This document shows positions 20,382 through 28,235 of a stretch of DNA of 36,264 nucleotides, in pieces. Location: NCBI RefSeq assembly GCF_021729145.1, contig NZ_JAJSLW010000033.1:1-36264 (forward strand), given 5' to 3'. This DNA comes from Membranihabitans maritimus (GTDB lineage Bacteria > Bacteroidota > Bacteroidia > Chitinophagales > Saprospiraceae). Under the pieces are notes generated by a model, which saw only the letters and a list, made by a program, of their open reading frames with translations, ran no database searches and had not been told where the DNA came from. The stretch's first letter is position 1. Every line of letters starts with the position of its first letter. Made by a program: the position numbers and the translations under genes.

Positions 20382-20474
20382 AATTTCCGTCCAAAGATTT
20401 CTTTCTACCAAATTTTTAATACTTCTTGTTGTAAAATGACAACAAACGAAATCTGTAAACGGGAATAATATATG

Positions 20475-21005
20475 TTATTCTCCGGTGCTAGAAAGTTTGG
20501 CTTTCACTTTCTCCGTGATATTAGTGGATTCATCAGCATACATCAATACCCCTGTGCTCAAGTCAAAAACAAATGTATACCCATCTTCTACAGCAACATC
20601 ATCTATGGCCTTTTGTATTTTTTCTTGAATAGGTTGTAACAATGATTGTTGCTTTTGCATTATCTGCGTCTGCATTTGTCCCTGGAATTGCTGCAATTCA
20701 GTCTCATCAGCCTGGAGTTTTTGACTCTCCTCTTCCAACTGCTTGGGAGATAATTCCCCGGCATCCCGCTGTTGCTGTAATTCCATCATTTTTGTTCGAA
20801 AAGCCTGAACCTTTTCCTGTGCTTTTTTCTGTAGTTGTTCCTGCAGTGTTTGTATTTCAGCATCTGCTGCTTTCACTTCCGGTAAATTCTCCAGGATCGC
20901 CTGCGAATTCACATAGGCGAATTTTTGCTGGGCATTAGCTACCTGAAATACCGATGCTAATAAAGCAACTGCAAAAAAATATTTGAACAATTTTTTCATC
21001 TTCAA
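20475..21005 (-). CDS. OmpH/Skp family periplasmic chaperone (copy 1)
   Basis: A 176-residue secreted protein with signal peptide (about 1-25, ending VANA) and a Skp/OmpH core: KFAYVNSQAILENLPE followed by a long Gln/Glu/Lys-rich coiled coil (about 45-135) and a C-terminal return strand (YTFVFDLSTGVLMYAD). Skp trimers hold unfolded outer-membrane proteins between their helical arms. It is the second of two tandem, diverged paralogues, 41 bp after copy 2. An OMP-rich organism with T9SS would need such chaperones. The convergent bidirectional terminator ends the unit. Confidence 0.9.
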   Translation of the reverse strand: MKMKKLFKYFFAVALLASVFQVANAQQKFAYVNSQAILENLPEVKAADAEIQTLQEQLQKKAQEKVQAFRTKMMELQQQRDAGELSPKQLEEESQKLQADETELQQFQGQMQTQIMQKQQSLLQPIQEKIQKAIDDVAVEDGYTFVFDLSTGVLMYADESTNITEKVKAKLSSTGE

Positions 21006-21046
21006 AGTTTTAATTTATTTAAAATATGCGCAAAATTACAATAATC

Positions 21047-21571
21047 TTATCTAATATCTAACATCTTCTTGATATCTTCTGTCTTGTCGTATTCATCATT
21101 CGAGAATATCAACCCTGCAGAACTACTTTTATCGAGTATGATATCCACATTATGCAGTTCTGCATATTCCTGCACAGCGTTGTAGACTTTATCCTGGATC
21201 GGTTCTACCAATTGTTGCCTTTTACTGAATAATTCACCTTCCGGGCCAAACCTCATTTTTTGCTTCTCCCGGACTTCCTTTTCACGATTGATAATAGTCT
21301 CTTCCCGTTCCTTTTTTTCGGCATCGCTCAATAACACCTGTTCGGCGTTGTACTTGTTATACATCATTTCGATCTCTTCGAATTCAGCATTGATTTCCTG
21401 TTGCCATTGTTCTGCCATTTTATCCAACTTGGCCTGGGCATTTTTATAATCCTCCATATTTTCCAATATATCAGCAATATTAATTATTGCTACACTTTGG
21501 GAATTAGCGTCCTGAGCAAATCCCATCAGGATAACAACTCCGAGGATAAAACTGGTTATTATTTTTTTCAT
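21047..21571 (-). CDS. OmpH/Skp family periplasmic chaperone (copy 2)
   Basis: A 174-residue paralogue of the neighbouring gene. It has a signal peptide (about 1-24), SVAIINIADILENMEDY in place of the family's start of the core, a coiled coil (about 45-130; QWQQEINAEFEEIEMMY) and the conserved end VDIILDKSSSAGLIFS. It is the first gene of the pair. The promoter probably lies in the 299-bp divergent region shared with the SRPBCC gene, which contains a perfect 16-bp palindrome. Confidence 0.9.
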   Translation of the reverse strand: MKKIITSFILGVVILMGFAQDANSQSVAIINIADILENMEDYKNAQAKLDKMAEQWQQEINAEFEEIEMMYNKYNAEQVLLSDAEKKEREETIINREKEVREKQKMRFGPEGELFSKRQQLVEPIQDKVYNAVQEYAELHNVDIILDKSSSAGLIFSNDEYDKTEDIKKMLDIR

Positions 21572-21703
21572 CTATTTAGTATTTAAATTCACCATTATGA
21601 CTTTGTACAATAACGAAAGTTTCGGCGAAATGTGGTTTTTAAACTTATTTTAACCGATATTAATAAAGTAAAAACATATAATTCTTCTATTGATCCCGGT
21701 CCA

Positions 21704-21719
21704 GAAAATAGCTATTTTC
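21704..21719. promoter_or_regulatory. perfect 16-bp palindrome, candidate operator
   Basis: GAAAATAGCTATTTTC is a perfect palindrome in the divergent spacer between the ompH pair and the SRPBCC gene, about 133 bp from the first and 152 bp from the second start. Palindromes of this kind are often sites for dimeric regulators. No regulator is assigned; AT richness raises the chance expectation. Confidence 0.35.
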
Positions 21720-21870
21720 GCAACTTTTCGATCAAAGCGGGATAAAAATATAGTTTCTATCGGAAAATGAATAATAATAACCGGCCCAAACCGCAAAAAA
21801 AATCATATTCCCGGATAATCAAACCCGAATTTGGCTAAATTGCTACATTTGAGCATTCAATTAGTAAACT

Positions 21871-22398
21871 ATGTCCGTCTTAACAACCATCTTTTTTATT
21901 TTTCTTCTCTATATTATATTGTGTATTATCAGCCCGCAAAAAAGAAAAATTATCAGCTCTGCCTTTGTCAAAACCCGACCGGATAGCCTGGCAGCATTTA
22001 TTGCCAACCTGGAAAATCAGGCGATATGGAACCCCTGGATAATATCAGAAGAACACCCGAAAATATATGAAGGCGGCGAACCCGGCCTTCCCGGCTCTTA
22101 CTGTGAATGGAAAAGCAAAGATGATAAGCTCCTGGGACGTATATCCAATATAAAAATAGAAGACCACCTCATTATCCAACGCCTGGAATTGGCTATGAAC
22201 ATGGTAAAAGTTATCGTACTGGAACATCAGCTTCACCCCCACGGAGATGGCCGGACAACACATTGGGATTGGATATATGAAGAAAAACTTCCCTTTTTTA
22301 AAAGACCTGTCTTTTTAATAAAAGATCTAGTGACTACCCAAAATCAAAAGCTAAAAGACGGAATGAGACACGCAAGGGAAGCCCTGGAAAGGCAATAA
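21871..22398 (+). CDS. SRPBCC-like protein with N-terminal membrane anchor
   Basis: A 175-residue protein with one N-terminal hydrophobic helix (about 3-21) followed by a SRPBCC (START/polyketide-cyclase-like) fold: FVKTRPDSLAAFIANLENQAIWNPW, then GLPGSYCEWKSKD and TTHWDWIYEEKLPFFKRP. The pattern matches the common small SRPBCC proteins that bind hydrophobic ligands, but the ligand cannot be told. A TACATTTG element (21844-21851) resembling a -7 box lies 20 nt upstream of the ATG, without a properly spaced TTTG. It stands alone; the next gene is convergent. Confidence 0.7.
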   Translation: MSVLTTIFFIFLLYIILCIISPQKRKIISSAFVKTRPDSLAAFIANLENQAIWNPWIISEEHPKIYEGGEPGLPGSYCEWKSKDDKLLGRISNIKIEDHLIIQRLELAMNMVKVIVLEHQLHPHGDGRTTHWDWIYEEKLPFFKRPVFLIKDLVTTQNQKLKDGMRHAREALERQ

Positions 22399-22506
22399 TC
22401 AGGAAAAACCTACCCGGGTCAGAAATGTCCCTGGTATGAAAGGACACCATACAAATTCGAACTTCGGTTCGTCATCCCCCAGATCGCGTCCATAAGGAAA
22501 TTTCAT
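22399..22506 (-). CDS. possible small ORF or 3' remnant of a decayed gene
   Basis: A 35-codon ORF on the minus strand (starts MKFPYGRDLGDDEPKFEF, ends LTRVGFS) has protein-like composition and abuts the stop of the convergent SRPBCC gene. Just upstream, another frame reads LSGNGQLGTRYLFQIDDW before a stop, so the region may be a frameshifted gene remnant. I do not recognise the family. The remaining 22507-22716 contains inverted repeats only. Confidence 0.25.
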   Translation of the reverse strand: MKFPYGRDLGDDEPKFEFVWCPFIPGTFLTRVGFS

Positions 22507-22608
22507 ATTATACCAAATTGATCATAGGGTGCTATCCAAGTTTATGCTGTGTCCAATCATCAATTTGAAATAAGTACCGGGTACCTAATTGTCCATTGCC
22601 GGATAAAA

Positions 22609-22645
22609 TCCAAATAAGATTTGGAAATACTAAACACATGTGTTT
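22609..22645. repeat. inverted repeats: hairpin and 14-bp palindrome
   Basis: TCCAAAT (22609-22615) / ATTTGGA (22619-22625) form a perfect 7-bp hairpin with a 3-nt loop, and AAACACATGTGTTT (22632-22645) is a perfect palindrome. They lie about 70-110 bp beyond the 3' end of the PLP-enzyme gene. They may serve as a terminator region or binding site; there is no clean terminator T-run after the hairpin on the minus strand. Confidence 0.4.
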
Positions 22646-22716
22646 TATTCAAACTTTTTATATTGCCACTTATTGAACACCCAGTTGAATGTATCGGCAT
22701 TCCCGGAAAGGAAGAA

Positions 22717-23859
22717 CTACTTTTCCATAGCCGTCTTTAGGTCTTCGATAAGATCATCTACATTTTCTATTCCTACACTTAAACGAATGGTGGAATCGAG
22801 CAACCCCACTGCCACCCTTTCTTCCCGAGGAATGGAGGCATGGGTCATGGAAGCAGGATGGCCGATAAGTGATTCTACCCCACCTAATGACTCCGCCAAA
22901 CTAAAATACCGGGTATTTTCGAGTATCTTCCTGGCCACATCCATATCATCATTTACCGTTGAAAAAGAAATCATAGCACCAAACATTTTCATTTGATCTT
23001 TGGCCAATGCATGGCCTGGATGAGACTTTAAGCCCGGATAAAAAACTTTTCCGACTTTAGGGTGTCCCGTTAAAAAATCGGCTATTTTTGCTGCATTTTC
23101 ACACGCCCGTTCTACTCGAATCGCAAGGGTTTTAATCCCCCTAAGAGCTAAAAAGCAGTCCTGGGGACCGGGTACGGCTCCCACTGAATTCTGTATAAAT
23201 GCGAGCTTCTCTGCTATTTCTTCATCCCGCGTCACAACAGCACCGAGGACAAGATCCGAATGGCCGCCGATGTATTTCGTAGCAGAATGTAAAACCATAG
23301 AGGCCCCCAAATCTAATGGATTTTGCAAATACGGTGTGGCAAAGGTATTATCCACACATGTTCTTATATTCTTTTCATCTGCAACGGAGCAAAGTGCCTT
23401 GATATCGAAAACCTGTAATAAGGGATTTGTTGGTGTTTCAATCCAGATTAACCGGGTATTTTCTTTAATAGCATCTTTCAAACTATCGGGGTCAGACATA
23501 TCAATATACGTAGCCTCTATGCCATAATCCTTATATACCTGCGTCATCAACCGGTAAGAACCACCATACAAATCATTCGTAGAAATAATGTGATCTCCTG
23601 GTTTCAACATTCTTAAAATGGCATCCATAGCTGCCAATCCACTGGAAAACGCAACTCCATGGGTTCCGTTTTCCAGGGCCGCCAGGTTATTTTGTAATAC
23701 GGTTCTGGTAGGATTTTGGGTCCGGGCATATTCGTACCCCTGATGGACGCCGGGACTAGCCTGCACGAAAGTCGAAGTTTGAAAAATTGGAGTCATTATA
23801 GCCCCTGTGGATGGATCAGGACTAATACCTGCGTGGATTACTTTTGTTTCGAATTTCAT
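22717..23859 (-). CDS. PLP-dependent cystathionine gamma-synthase / beta- or gamma-lyase
   Basis: A 380-residue Cys/Met-metabolism PLP enzyme. The start at 23859 (MKFETKVIHAG) is preferred over an in-frame Met at 23883 because family members begin this way. Family residues are intact: YEYART (phosphate and active-site Tyr/Arg of the neighbouring subunit), FSSGLAAM, DLYGGSYRL, VDNTFATPY and K195 in HSATKYIGGHSD as the PLP lysine. The reaction is either transsulfuration from an O-acyl-homoserine or cystathionine cleavage; sequence alone does not separate these. It is a single gene; a TAGCTTTG -7-like box lies 52 nt upstream. Confidence 0.9.
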   Translation of the reverse strand: MKFETKVIHAGISPDPSTGAIMTPIFQTSTFVQASPGVHQGYEYARTQNPTRTVLQNNLAALENGTHGVAFSSGLAAMDAILRMLKPGDHIISTNDLYGGSYRLMTQVYKDYGIEATYIDMSDPDSLKDAIKENTRLIWIETPTNPLLQVFDIKALCSVADEKNIRTCVDNTFATPYLQNPLDLGASMVLHSATKYIGGHSDLVLGAVVTRDEEIAEKLAFIQNSVGAVPGPQDCFLALRGIKTLAIRVERACENAAKIADFLTGHPKVGKVFYPGLKSHPGHALAKDQMKMFGAMISFSTVNDDMDVARKILENTRYFSLAESLGGVESLIGHPASMTHASIPREERVAVGLLDSTIRLSVGIENVDDLIEDLKTAMEK

Positions 23860-23910
23860 AAAAGATATTTTGGAAGTGACCAATCAACTGATCTCGTATA
23901 AAGAATCCTG

Positions 23911-23918
23911 CAAAGCTA
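23911..23918 (-). promoter_or_regulatory. candidate -7 box for the PLP-enzyme gene
   Basis: TAGCTTTG on the minus strand matches TAnnTTTG and lies 52 nt upstream of the chosen start. An upstream TTG is 24 bp away, a little longer than usual. Confidence 0.4.
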
Positions 23919-23954
23919 AAGGAATTATGTGGGAATAACGTTCAATATCGGGCA

Positions 23955-23992
23955 TAAAAAAAGGACAATTCCCGAGAGAATTGTCCTGCATT
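23955..23992 (-). terminator. intrinsic terminator of the HU gene
   Basis: Perfect 8-bp stem GGACAATT (23963-23970) / AATTGTCC (23979-23986) with an 8-nt loop. On the minus strand it is followed directly by a run of seven T (23962-23956), 34 bp after the HU stop codon. Confidence 0.9.
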
Positions 23993-24020
23993 TCTTTTCA
24001 ATATTTCTATTGATAAAATT

Positions 24021-24293
24021 CTAGTTTACTGCATCAGCCAGATTTTTTCCAGCTTTAAATTTAGCAACAGTTTTTGCTGCAATTTTGATTTCTTTTCCAG
24101 TCTGAGGATTTCTACCGGTTCGAGCAGATCTTTCAGAAGTAGAGAAAGTACCAAATCCAGGCAATGTAACTTTTTCTCCTTTCTTCAGTTCACTAGTAAC
24201 TGATTCCAGAGTTGCATCCAAAGCTTTAGTTGCATCTGCCTTTGTCAAACCTGACAACTTTGCAATGCTGTCGATCAATTCTCCTTTGTTCAT
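24021..24293 (-). CDS. hup: HU family DNA-binding protein
   Basis: A 90-residue nucleoid protein. It has the complete HU/IHF fold: [21 protein letters not shown], then [28 protein letters not shown] with the DNA-intercalating Pro arm, and [20 protein letters not shown]. It binds and bends DNA as a homodimer. It is a single-gene unit with its own well-spaced promoter and strong terminator, as expected for an abundant protein. Confidence 0.97.
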   Translation of the reverse strand: MNKGELIDSIAKLSGLTKADATKALDATLESVTSELKKGEKVTLPGFGTFSTSERSARTGRNPQTGKEIKIAAKTVAKFKAGKNLADAVN

Positions 24294-24330
24294 ATTAAAA
24301 TTTTTAAATAAAAAATAAAAATTTGCGCGG

Positions 24331-24362
24331 TAAATTTAGCAGGAAGTAATTTGTAAATCAAA
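24331..24362 (-). promoter_or_regulatory. promoter of the HU gene
   Basis: Minus strand TTTG (24362-24359), exactly 20 bp, then TAAATTTA (24338-24331), a near match to TAnnTTTG, 38 nt upstream of the HU ATG. The rest of 24294-24604 holds no gene. Confidence 0.6.
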
Positions 24363-24577
24363 ATTTTTCAGCAATTTTTATTAAAAAACTCCCATTCCAT
24401 GCACATTTCAGGCATTAGAACGTCTAAATCCGCCCTTATTATACAAAGAGATACTTTTTTTACTCAAAATAAGCGATTTAAATCATTTTAACACTTTTAT
24501 TTTGATTTTCAGCTTGTGGTTGTACACAATAGTTTTGGGTAAAAGAACCGAATTCTAAAGGGCTATAGAATGCATTG

Positions 24578-24593
24578 ATGGGAATTTTCCCAT
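24578..24593. repeat. perfect inverted repeat downstream of the small lipoprotein gene
   Basis: ATGGGAA (24578-24584) / TTCCCAT (24587-24593) with a 2-nt spacer, 12 nt after the lipoprotein stop on the minus strand. It could act as a 3' hairpin, but lacks a following T-run on that strand. Confidence 0.4.
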
Positions 24594-24604
24594 TTTTCCA
24601 ATAG

Positions 24605-25105
24605 TTAATTTCCCATTATCTTAAGTTTATATACCACAGAATCAAAATCATATTTTGGTAATGTAATCCAATTTAACTTAGTACTTAATAAAGCCGTATC
24701 ATTGGTAAATGCCGTAATCGAATAGGTTACTGAATTGGTAGACCGATTGTATACCACGAGCCGTTCAATGTCTGTACCGGATCCCCCGACCATGGTCTTA
24801 TACCCGATAACGACACTGTCCTGAAAATGAATATCAGGCCAATAATCAATACAGGAATTCCCAGGAAAATTTGCTTCCAATTGGGTGTCGGTTTCAACCA
24901 AAAAACTATCCCTTTGAAGCTCAGTATCATTTATTAACATACAATGAACCAATTGTTCGGTATACAATAACCTAAAACCCAACGTATCCAGGTGTGATTC
25001 CGCCCTGTCTTTATCAGAAACGCTGCCAGGAATATCCTTTTCACAACCCATTACCGTTACAATAAAGGCGATCATTATGACCATACCCACTTCTTTTTGC
25101 TTCAT
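24605..25105 (-). CDS. small predicted lipoprotein of unknown function
   Basis: A 166-residue protein with a type II signal peptide: hydrophobic segment about 7-20, then VTVMGC with the lipidated Cys at residue 21, followed by EKD. The mature part is beta-rich with no domain I recognise (notable segments FPGNSCIDYWPDIHFQDSVVIGYKTM and IERLVVYNRS), ending in a strand KLKIMGN. It is predicted to sit in the envelope. It lies between HU and rpsT without operon partners. Its function is unknown. Confidence 0.65.
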   Translation of the reverse strand: MKQKEVGMVIMIAFIVTVMGCEKDIPGSVSDKDRAESHLDTLGFRLLYTEQLVHCMLINDTELQRDSFLVETDTQLEANFPGNSCIDYWPDIHFQDSVVIGYKTMVGGSGTDIERLVVYNRSTNSVTYSITAFTNDTALLSTKLNWITLPKYDFDSVVYKLKIMGN

Positions 25106-25295
25106 ATAAATTTTAAATTTCCTATTCCCGCCTTCCCTACCAATTTACAATTGTATATAGGAACACAAGAAAAAATCAATAGATAAAAGTTATTCAGACG
25201 GGCACGACACATTGAACCCACAACTAAATAATGAGATCCCGGAAAAGGACTTGTAATTATTTGCAAAAAATTTATGTAGTTACAAAAATTAAGCC

Positions 25296-25303
25296 TATCT
25301 TTG
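25296..25303 (+). promoter_or_regulatory. candidate -7 box for rpsT
   Basis: TATCTTTG matches the Bacteroidota TAnnTTTG consensus, 62 nt upstream of the rpsT ATG. The nearest upstream TTTG (25260-25263) is 32 bp away, too far for the usual spacing, so only the -7 box is claimed. Confidence 0.5.
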
Positions 25304-25365
25304 TCGTCCATTTGGCGTATAGCTTTCATACTATGCGTCATTTTAATGTAAAATGAATAGAAATT

Positions 25366-25617
25366 ATGGCAAACCATAAATCATCAAAGAAAAGAATAAG
25401 AAGTTCGGCAAAAAAGCGGACCTTAAACAAATATTATAGAAAGTCTTCGAGAACGGCTATAAAAAATCTCAGGGAGATAACGGATAAAGAAGAAGCAGAA
25501 AAGTTTCTTCCCAAAGTAGTTAGCAAAATTGATAAACTTGCAAAAAACAACCGTATCCACAAGAATAAAGCTGCGAACCTGAAGAGTAAATTAATGAAAC
25601 ATGTAGCTGGTTTATAA
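25366..25617 (+). CDS. rpsT: 30S ribosomal protein S20
   Basis: An 83-residue, very basic helical protein matching bS20: MANHKSSKKRIRSSAKK, then RNKYYRKS-type basic helices, and HKNKAANLKSKLMKHVAGL at the C-terminus. It binds 16S rRNA in the body of the small subunit. It is a single-gene unit with a terminator 29 bp after the stop. Confidence 0.97.
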   Translation: MANHKSSKKRIRSSAKKRTLNKYYRKSSRTAIKNLREITDKEEAEKFLPKVVSKIDKLAKNNRIHKNKAANLKSKLMKHVAGL

Positions 25618-25645
25618 CAAACCAAAACTCTATAAAAAGAGAAGA

Positions 25646-25678
25646 GCCATTCTGCAATTTGTAGAATGGCTTTTTTTT
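25646..25678 (+). terminator. intrinsic terminator of rpsT
   Basis: Perfect 8-bp stem GCCATTCT (25646-25653) / AGAATGGC (25663-25670) with a 9-nt loop, followed by eight T (25671-25678). Confidence 0.93.
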
Positions 25679-25803
25679 GTGTATGAATGATTAATTTTTT
25701 AAATCAATAACGATTTTACATAAAATAAAAAGCCGGTCTTTCTATACTCCTGTCATTTATGTCATTTAATTTTCTTTGTCACTGCATTGTAGCCATGTGC
25801 TTT

Positions 25804-25848
25804 AAAACCTTCAAACCTTATCGTCTTTGAAGTATTTTACAAGGTTTT
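25804..25848 (+). repeat. nested inverted repeat upstream of the DUF2254 gene
   Basis: AAAACCTT (25804-25811) pairs with AAGGTTTT (25841-25848), and CTTCAAA (25809-25815) pairs with TTTGAAG (25826-25832). The two stems share CTT at 25809-25811, so they cannot fully form together. It may be a leader structure; there is no direct evidence of function. Confidence 0.4.
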
Positions 25849-25982
25849 CATTAGCTTTAATGAAATCTAATTCATTTTATTTTATGATCATACGTATAAA
25901 GAATTTTTAAAAAAAATACTATTTAAGGGTTACCAAAAGCATTGCTTTTTACCCATCCCTAATTGCTTTTCTGCTTACGCTG

Positions 25983-27218
25983 TTGGCCATAGGTATGCTA
26001 GTAGCAGAAAGTTTCGGGATATCCCAATTTATAACGGACCATTTTTCCTTTATTGTAATTGACAATTCAGATACAGCCCGTGGTATTCTTACGACTTTGA
26101 TAGCAGGTGTAATGTCACTTATGGTATTCAGCTTTTCAATGGTTATGATTGTTCTCAACCAGGCAGCGAATAATTTTACCCAACGGCTATTACCCGAACT
26201 GATTTCCAATAGGCAACACCAAATAGTGCTTGGCTTTTACCTGGGAACCATTCTTTACAGTATTTTAATTATGATCAATATACTACCGGATACCGGTAAT
26301 TACGATGTACCCGGCACAGCTGTATTAATAGCAATAGTACTTGGCATTCTTAGCCTTATTTTTTTTATATACTTTATCAATACAATTTCTACCAATATCC
26401 AAATTAGCAACATTCTATACAAACTATATAAAAACACTAAAGCACAGTATAGCAAACAAGAAAAAGCGGATGATTTTGCCAATGAGCTACCAGCTTCCTC
26501 CAATGCCAAGTGGAAATCACTCAATATAAAAAAGTCAGGATATTTACAAAGCGTCGATTTTGAAAGCCTCAACGCTATTGCCCGAGAACATCAAATCAGG
26601 GTATATATCAATGTGCCGGTTGGCCTGTTTGTTCACAGACATTCGCCGGTGATTCAAGTTCACCCCATGCCAGCAGATGAAGTCCGTGACAAAATCGTGA
26701 ATACATTTACAGTTTCAGAACAAGAATGGTTTGACGGACAACCACTCAATGGTATAAAACAAATGACAGAAGTAATCCTGAAAGCTATGTCTCCTGGTAT
26801 CAATGACCCTGGCACAGCCCTCAACGCCATTGATTATCTCAGTGACCTGTTGGCCCTCGAGATTGAAAAGAAGCCTTTTACATCCTATAATCCCGACAGT
26901 GAAAAATCACCCCTGGTCTTTATTACCCCTATTCCTGTTAGCCAGGTTTTACACATTACATTAGGCGCAATACGTCAATATGCCAAACACGATATTGTCA
27001 TCACTCTTCGGCTTATAAAAATGCTGGCATCATTTCTGCAACATTACGACTTCAGAGAATCAAAGAAAAACGATATTGAAGGCCAATTGCATTCTCTGAT
27101 GTTTGATGCTGATGAGAACATAAAAAACCCATTGGACAGGAAGGCTATAAATGAACTGCTCAACCAATACGAACTAGCAACGTATAAAATTGGTATCGAA
27201 AAATCTAACCTTTTTTGA
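25983..27218 (+). CDS. DUF2254 family membrane protein, 5' end interrupted
   Basis: At least 411 residues of a DUF2254 predicted inner-membrane protein. Four membrane helices occupy the N-terminal half (the first already under way at 25983, then about 35-57, 83-100 and 110-135), followed by a soluble domain with the family signature MSPGINDPGTALNAIDYL. The TTG at 25983 lies inside the first helix and is unlikely to be the true start. The same frame stays open and protein-like back to 25911 (RVTKSIAFYPSLIAFLL) and continues, across a TAA at 25908, to an ATG at 25884 (MIIRIKNF). Full length would be about 444 codons, normal for the family. This is either a nonsense mutation, a sequence error in T5A8, or an unusual start. 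Function of the family is unknown. Confidence 0.8.
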   Translation: MAIGMLVAESFGISQFITDHFSFIVIDNSDTARGILTTLIAGVMSLMVFSFSMVMIVLNQAANNFTQRLLPELISNRQHQIVLGFYLGTILYSILIMINILPDTGNYDVPGTAVLIAIVLGILSLIFFIYFINTISTNIQISNILYKLYKNTKAQYSKQEKADDFANELPASSNAKWKSLNIKKSGYLQSVDFESLNAIAREHQIRVYINVPVGLFVHRHSPVIQVHPMPADEVRDKIVNTFTVSEQEWFDGQPLNGIKQMTEVILKAMSPGINDPGTALNAIDYLSDLLALEIEKKPFTSYNPDSEKSPLVFITPIPVSQVLHITLGAIRQYAKHDIVITLRLIKMLASFLQHYDFRESKKNDIEGQLHSLMFDADENIKNPLDRKAINELLNQYELATYKIGIEKSNLF

Positions 27219-27471
27219 ATACAATTTATCATTCCACTACACCGTCCTGCAATTTGCTGAACGAAATAGGGAAGATCTCCCAATTAGGGAAATTGAAGGA
27301 TTGATAAGTGTAAAGGGCTTGGAAAGGGTGGATTGTCGAATTTGCCGCATCTACGTAAAGACTCAGGAAAAAAACAGGCCTCAGTCTCCAAATGATTACA
27401 CACATTGTAAGTCTGGTACCCATTACTCTGGTAACAACAATCCCTTCTTTCGAAAAAAAATTTATTAAATA

Positions 27472-27658
27472 AACGTGAGTTCGACAGAGAAAATAAGAGC
27501 TCTGTCCGTGTGCTTTAGCTTTAGAGTTGGAACAAGGAGCGAAAATAGAATTACCTCTGGGTGTCAAGCCAGAGAGGAAAACATGTGAAATAATTGATGC
27601 TGGCGTTGATTTTCTTTCAAAAAAATTGACAACATCAATTATGTGCCAAGCTCACGTT
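27472..27658. mobile_element. MITE-like element with terminal inverted repeats
   Basis: A 187-bp element bounded by AACGTGAGTTCGACA (27472-27486) and the inverse TGCCAAGCTCACGTT (27644-27658); 12 of 15 positions match. AAATA flanks it directly on both sides (27467-27471 and 27659-27663), as a 5-bp target duplication would. Inside are hairpins GACAGAG/CTCTGTC and CTCTGG/CCAGAG and an AATTGATG/CATCAATT pair, but no transposase gene. It is probably a non-autonomous element or shrunken IS. The rest of 27219-27677 shows no supported gene. Confidence 0.55.
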
Positions 27659-27677
27659 AAATATAGTTTGTCACTCA

Positions 27678-28235
27678 TCACTTTTCACACTCCAGTACAG
27701 ACAGCAGATCAGGAAGGCCTTCCAACACATAATCTACCAATACATCCTGGTCAGTATATCCGAGGCACTCTCCTACTAATACCGTCTGCATCTCAAGGCG
27801 TTTTCCAAAATCCATATCCGTAATACTGTCTCCCACCATAATAGACTTCATAAAATCGATATCAGGAAAATCTTCTCTAGCCCAATATGCCATATCGGTC
27901 TTGGGCTTCCTGCTATTATTAGACTGGGTGCTTTTATCACCACAATAATAAATTGCATCAATTTTACCCCGACACCTTCGGACTTCCCGAATCATACATT
28001 CGTGCAACAGATCTAATTCCGACTCCGTCATAATCCCCTTTCCAATACCCTGCTGATTAGTAACTAAGATTATATACTTAAAAATACCCGATGCTTTTTC
28101 CAAAAACTCCAAAACCCCATCGAGAAACCTAAATTGGTTAAAATCGGTAATATATTCACCGGGAATACGCTCATTAATGACTCCATCCCGATCTAAAAAT
28201 AACACCCAATCTCGTGTAACCTGGATTTTTTTCAA
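27678..28235 (-). CDS. gmhB: HAD-IIIA phosphatase, GmhB-like (heptose 1,7-bisphosphate phosphatase)
   Basis: A 185-residue HAD-superfamily phosphatase. Motif I is FLDRDGVIN with nucleophile D15 and acid/base D17; motif II is VTNQQGIGKG; then RKPKTDMAYWA and motif IV MVGDSITDMDFG. This fits D-glycero-D-manno-heptose 1,7-bisphosphate 7-phosphatase, a step in making heptose for lipopolysaccharide or S-layer glycans. The zinc-binding Cys/His loop of E. coli GmhB is absent: before RKP the loop reads YYCGDKSTQSNNS with a single Cys, so this is a non-zinc variant. It overlaps gmhA by 4 bp, which strongly supports the pathway. A histidinol-phosphatase role is less likely given the neighbour. Confidence 0.85.
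   Translation of the reverse strand: MKKIQVTRDWVLFLDRDGVINERIPGEYITDFNQFRFLDGVLEFLEKASGIFKYIILVTNQQGIGKGIMTESELDLLHECMIREVRRCRGKIDAIYYCGDKSTQSNNSRKPKTDMAYWAREDFPDIDFMKSIMVGDSITDMDFGKRLEMQTVLVGECLGYTDQDVLVDYVLEGLPDLLSVLECEK

Noticed and set aside
22458-22471. CGAAC-TTCG-GTTCG hairpin with a UUCG-type loop
   Set aside because: Lies inside the possible small ORF and has no T-run on either strand; not supported as a terminator.
27229-27567. 112-codon minus-strand open frame downstream of the DUF2254 gene
   Set aside because: It runs into the MITE-like element, has no recognisable motif and atypical composition; probably chance.
27527-27823. 98-codon plus-strand open frame
   Set aside because: It starts inside the MITE-like element and overlaps gmhB on the opposite strand by about 145 bp.
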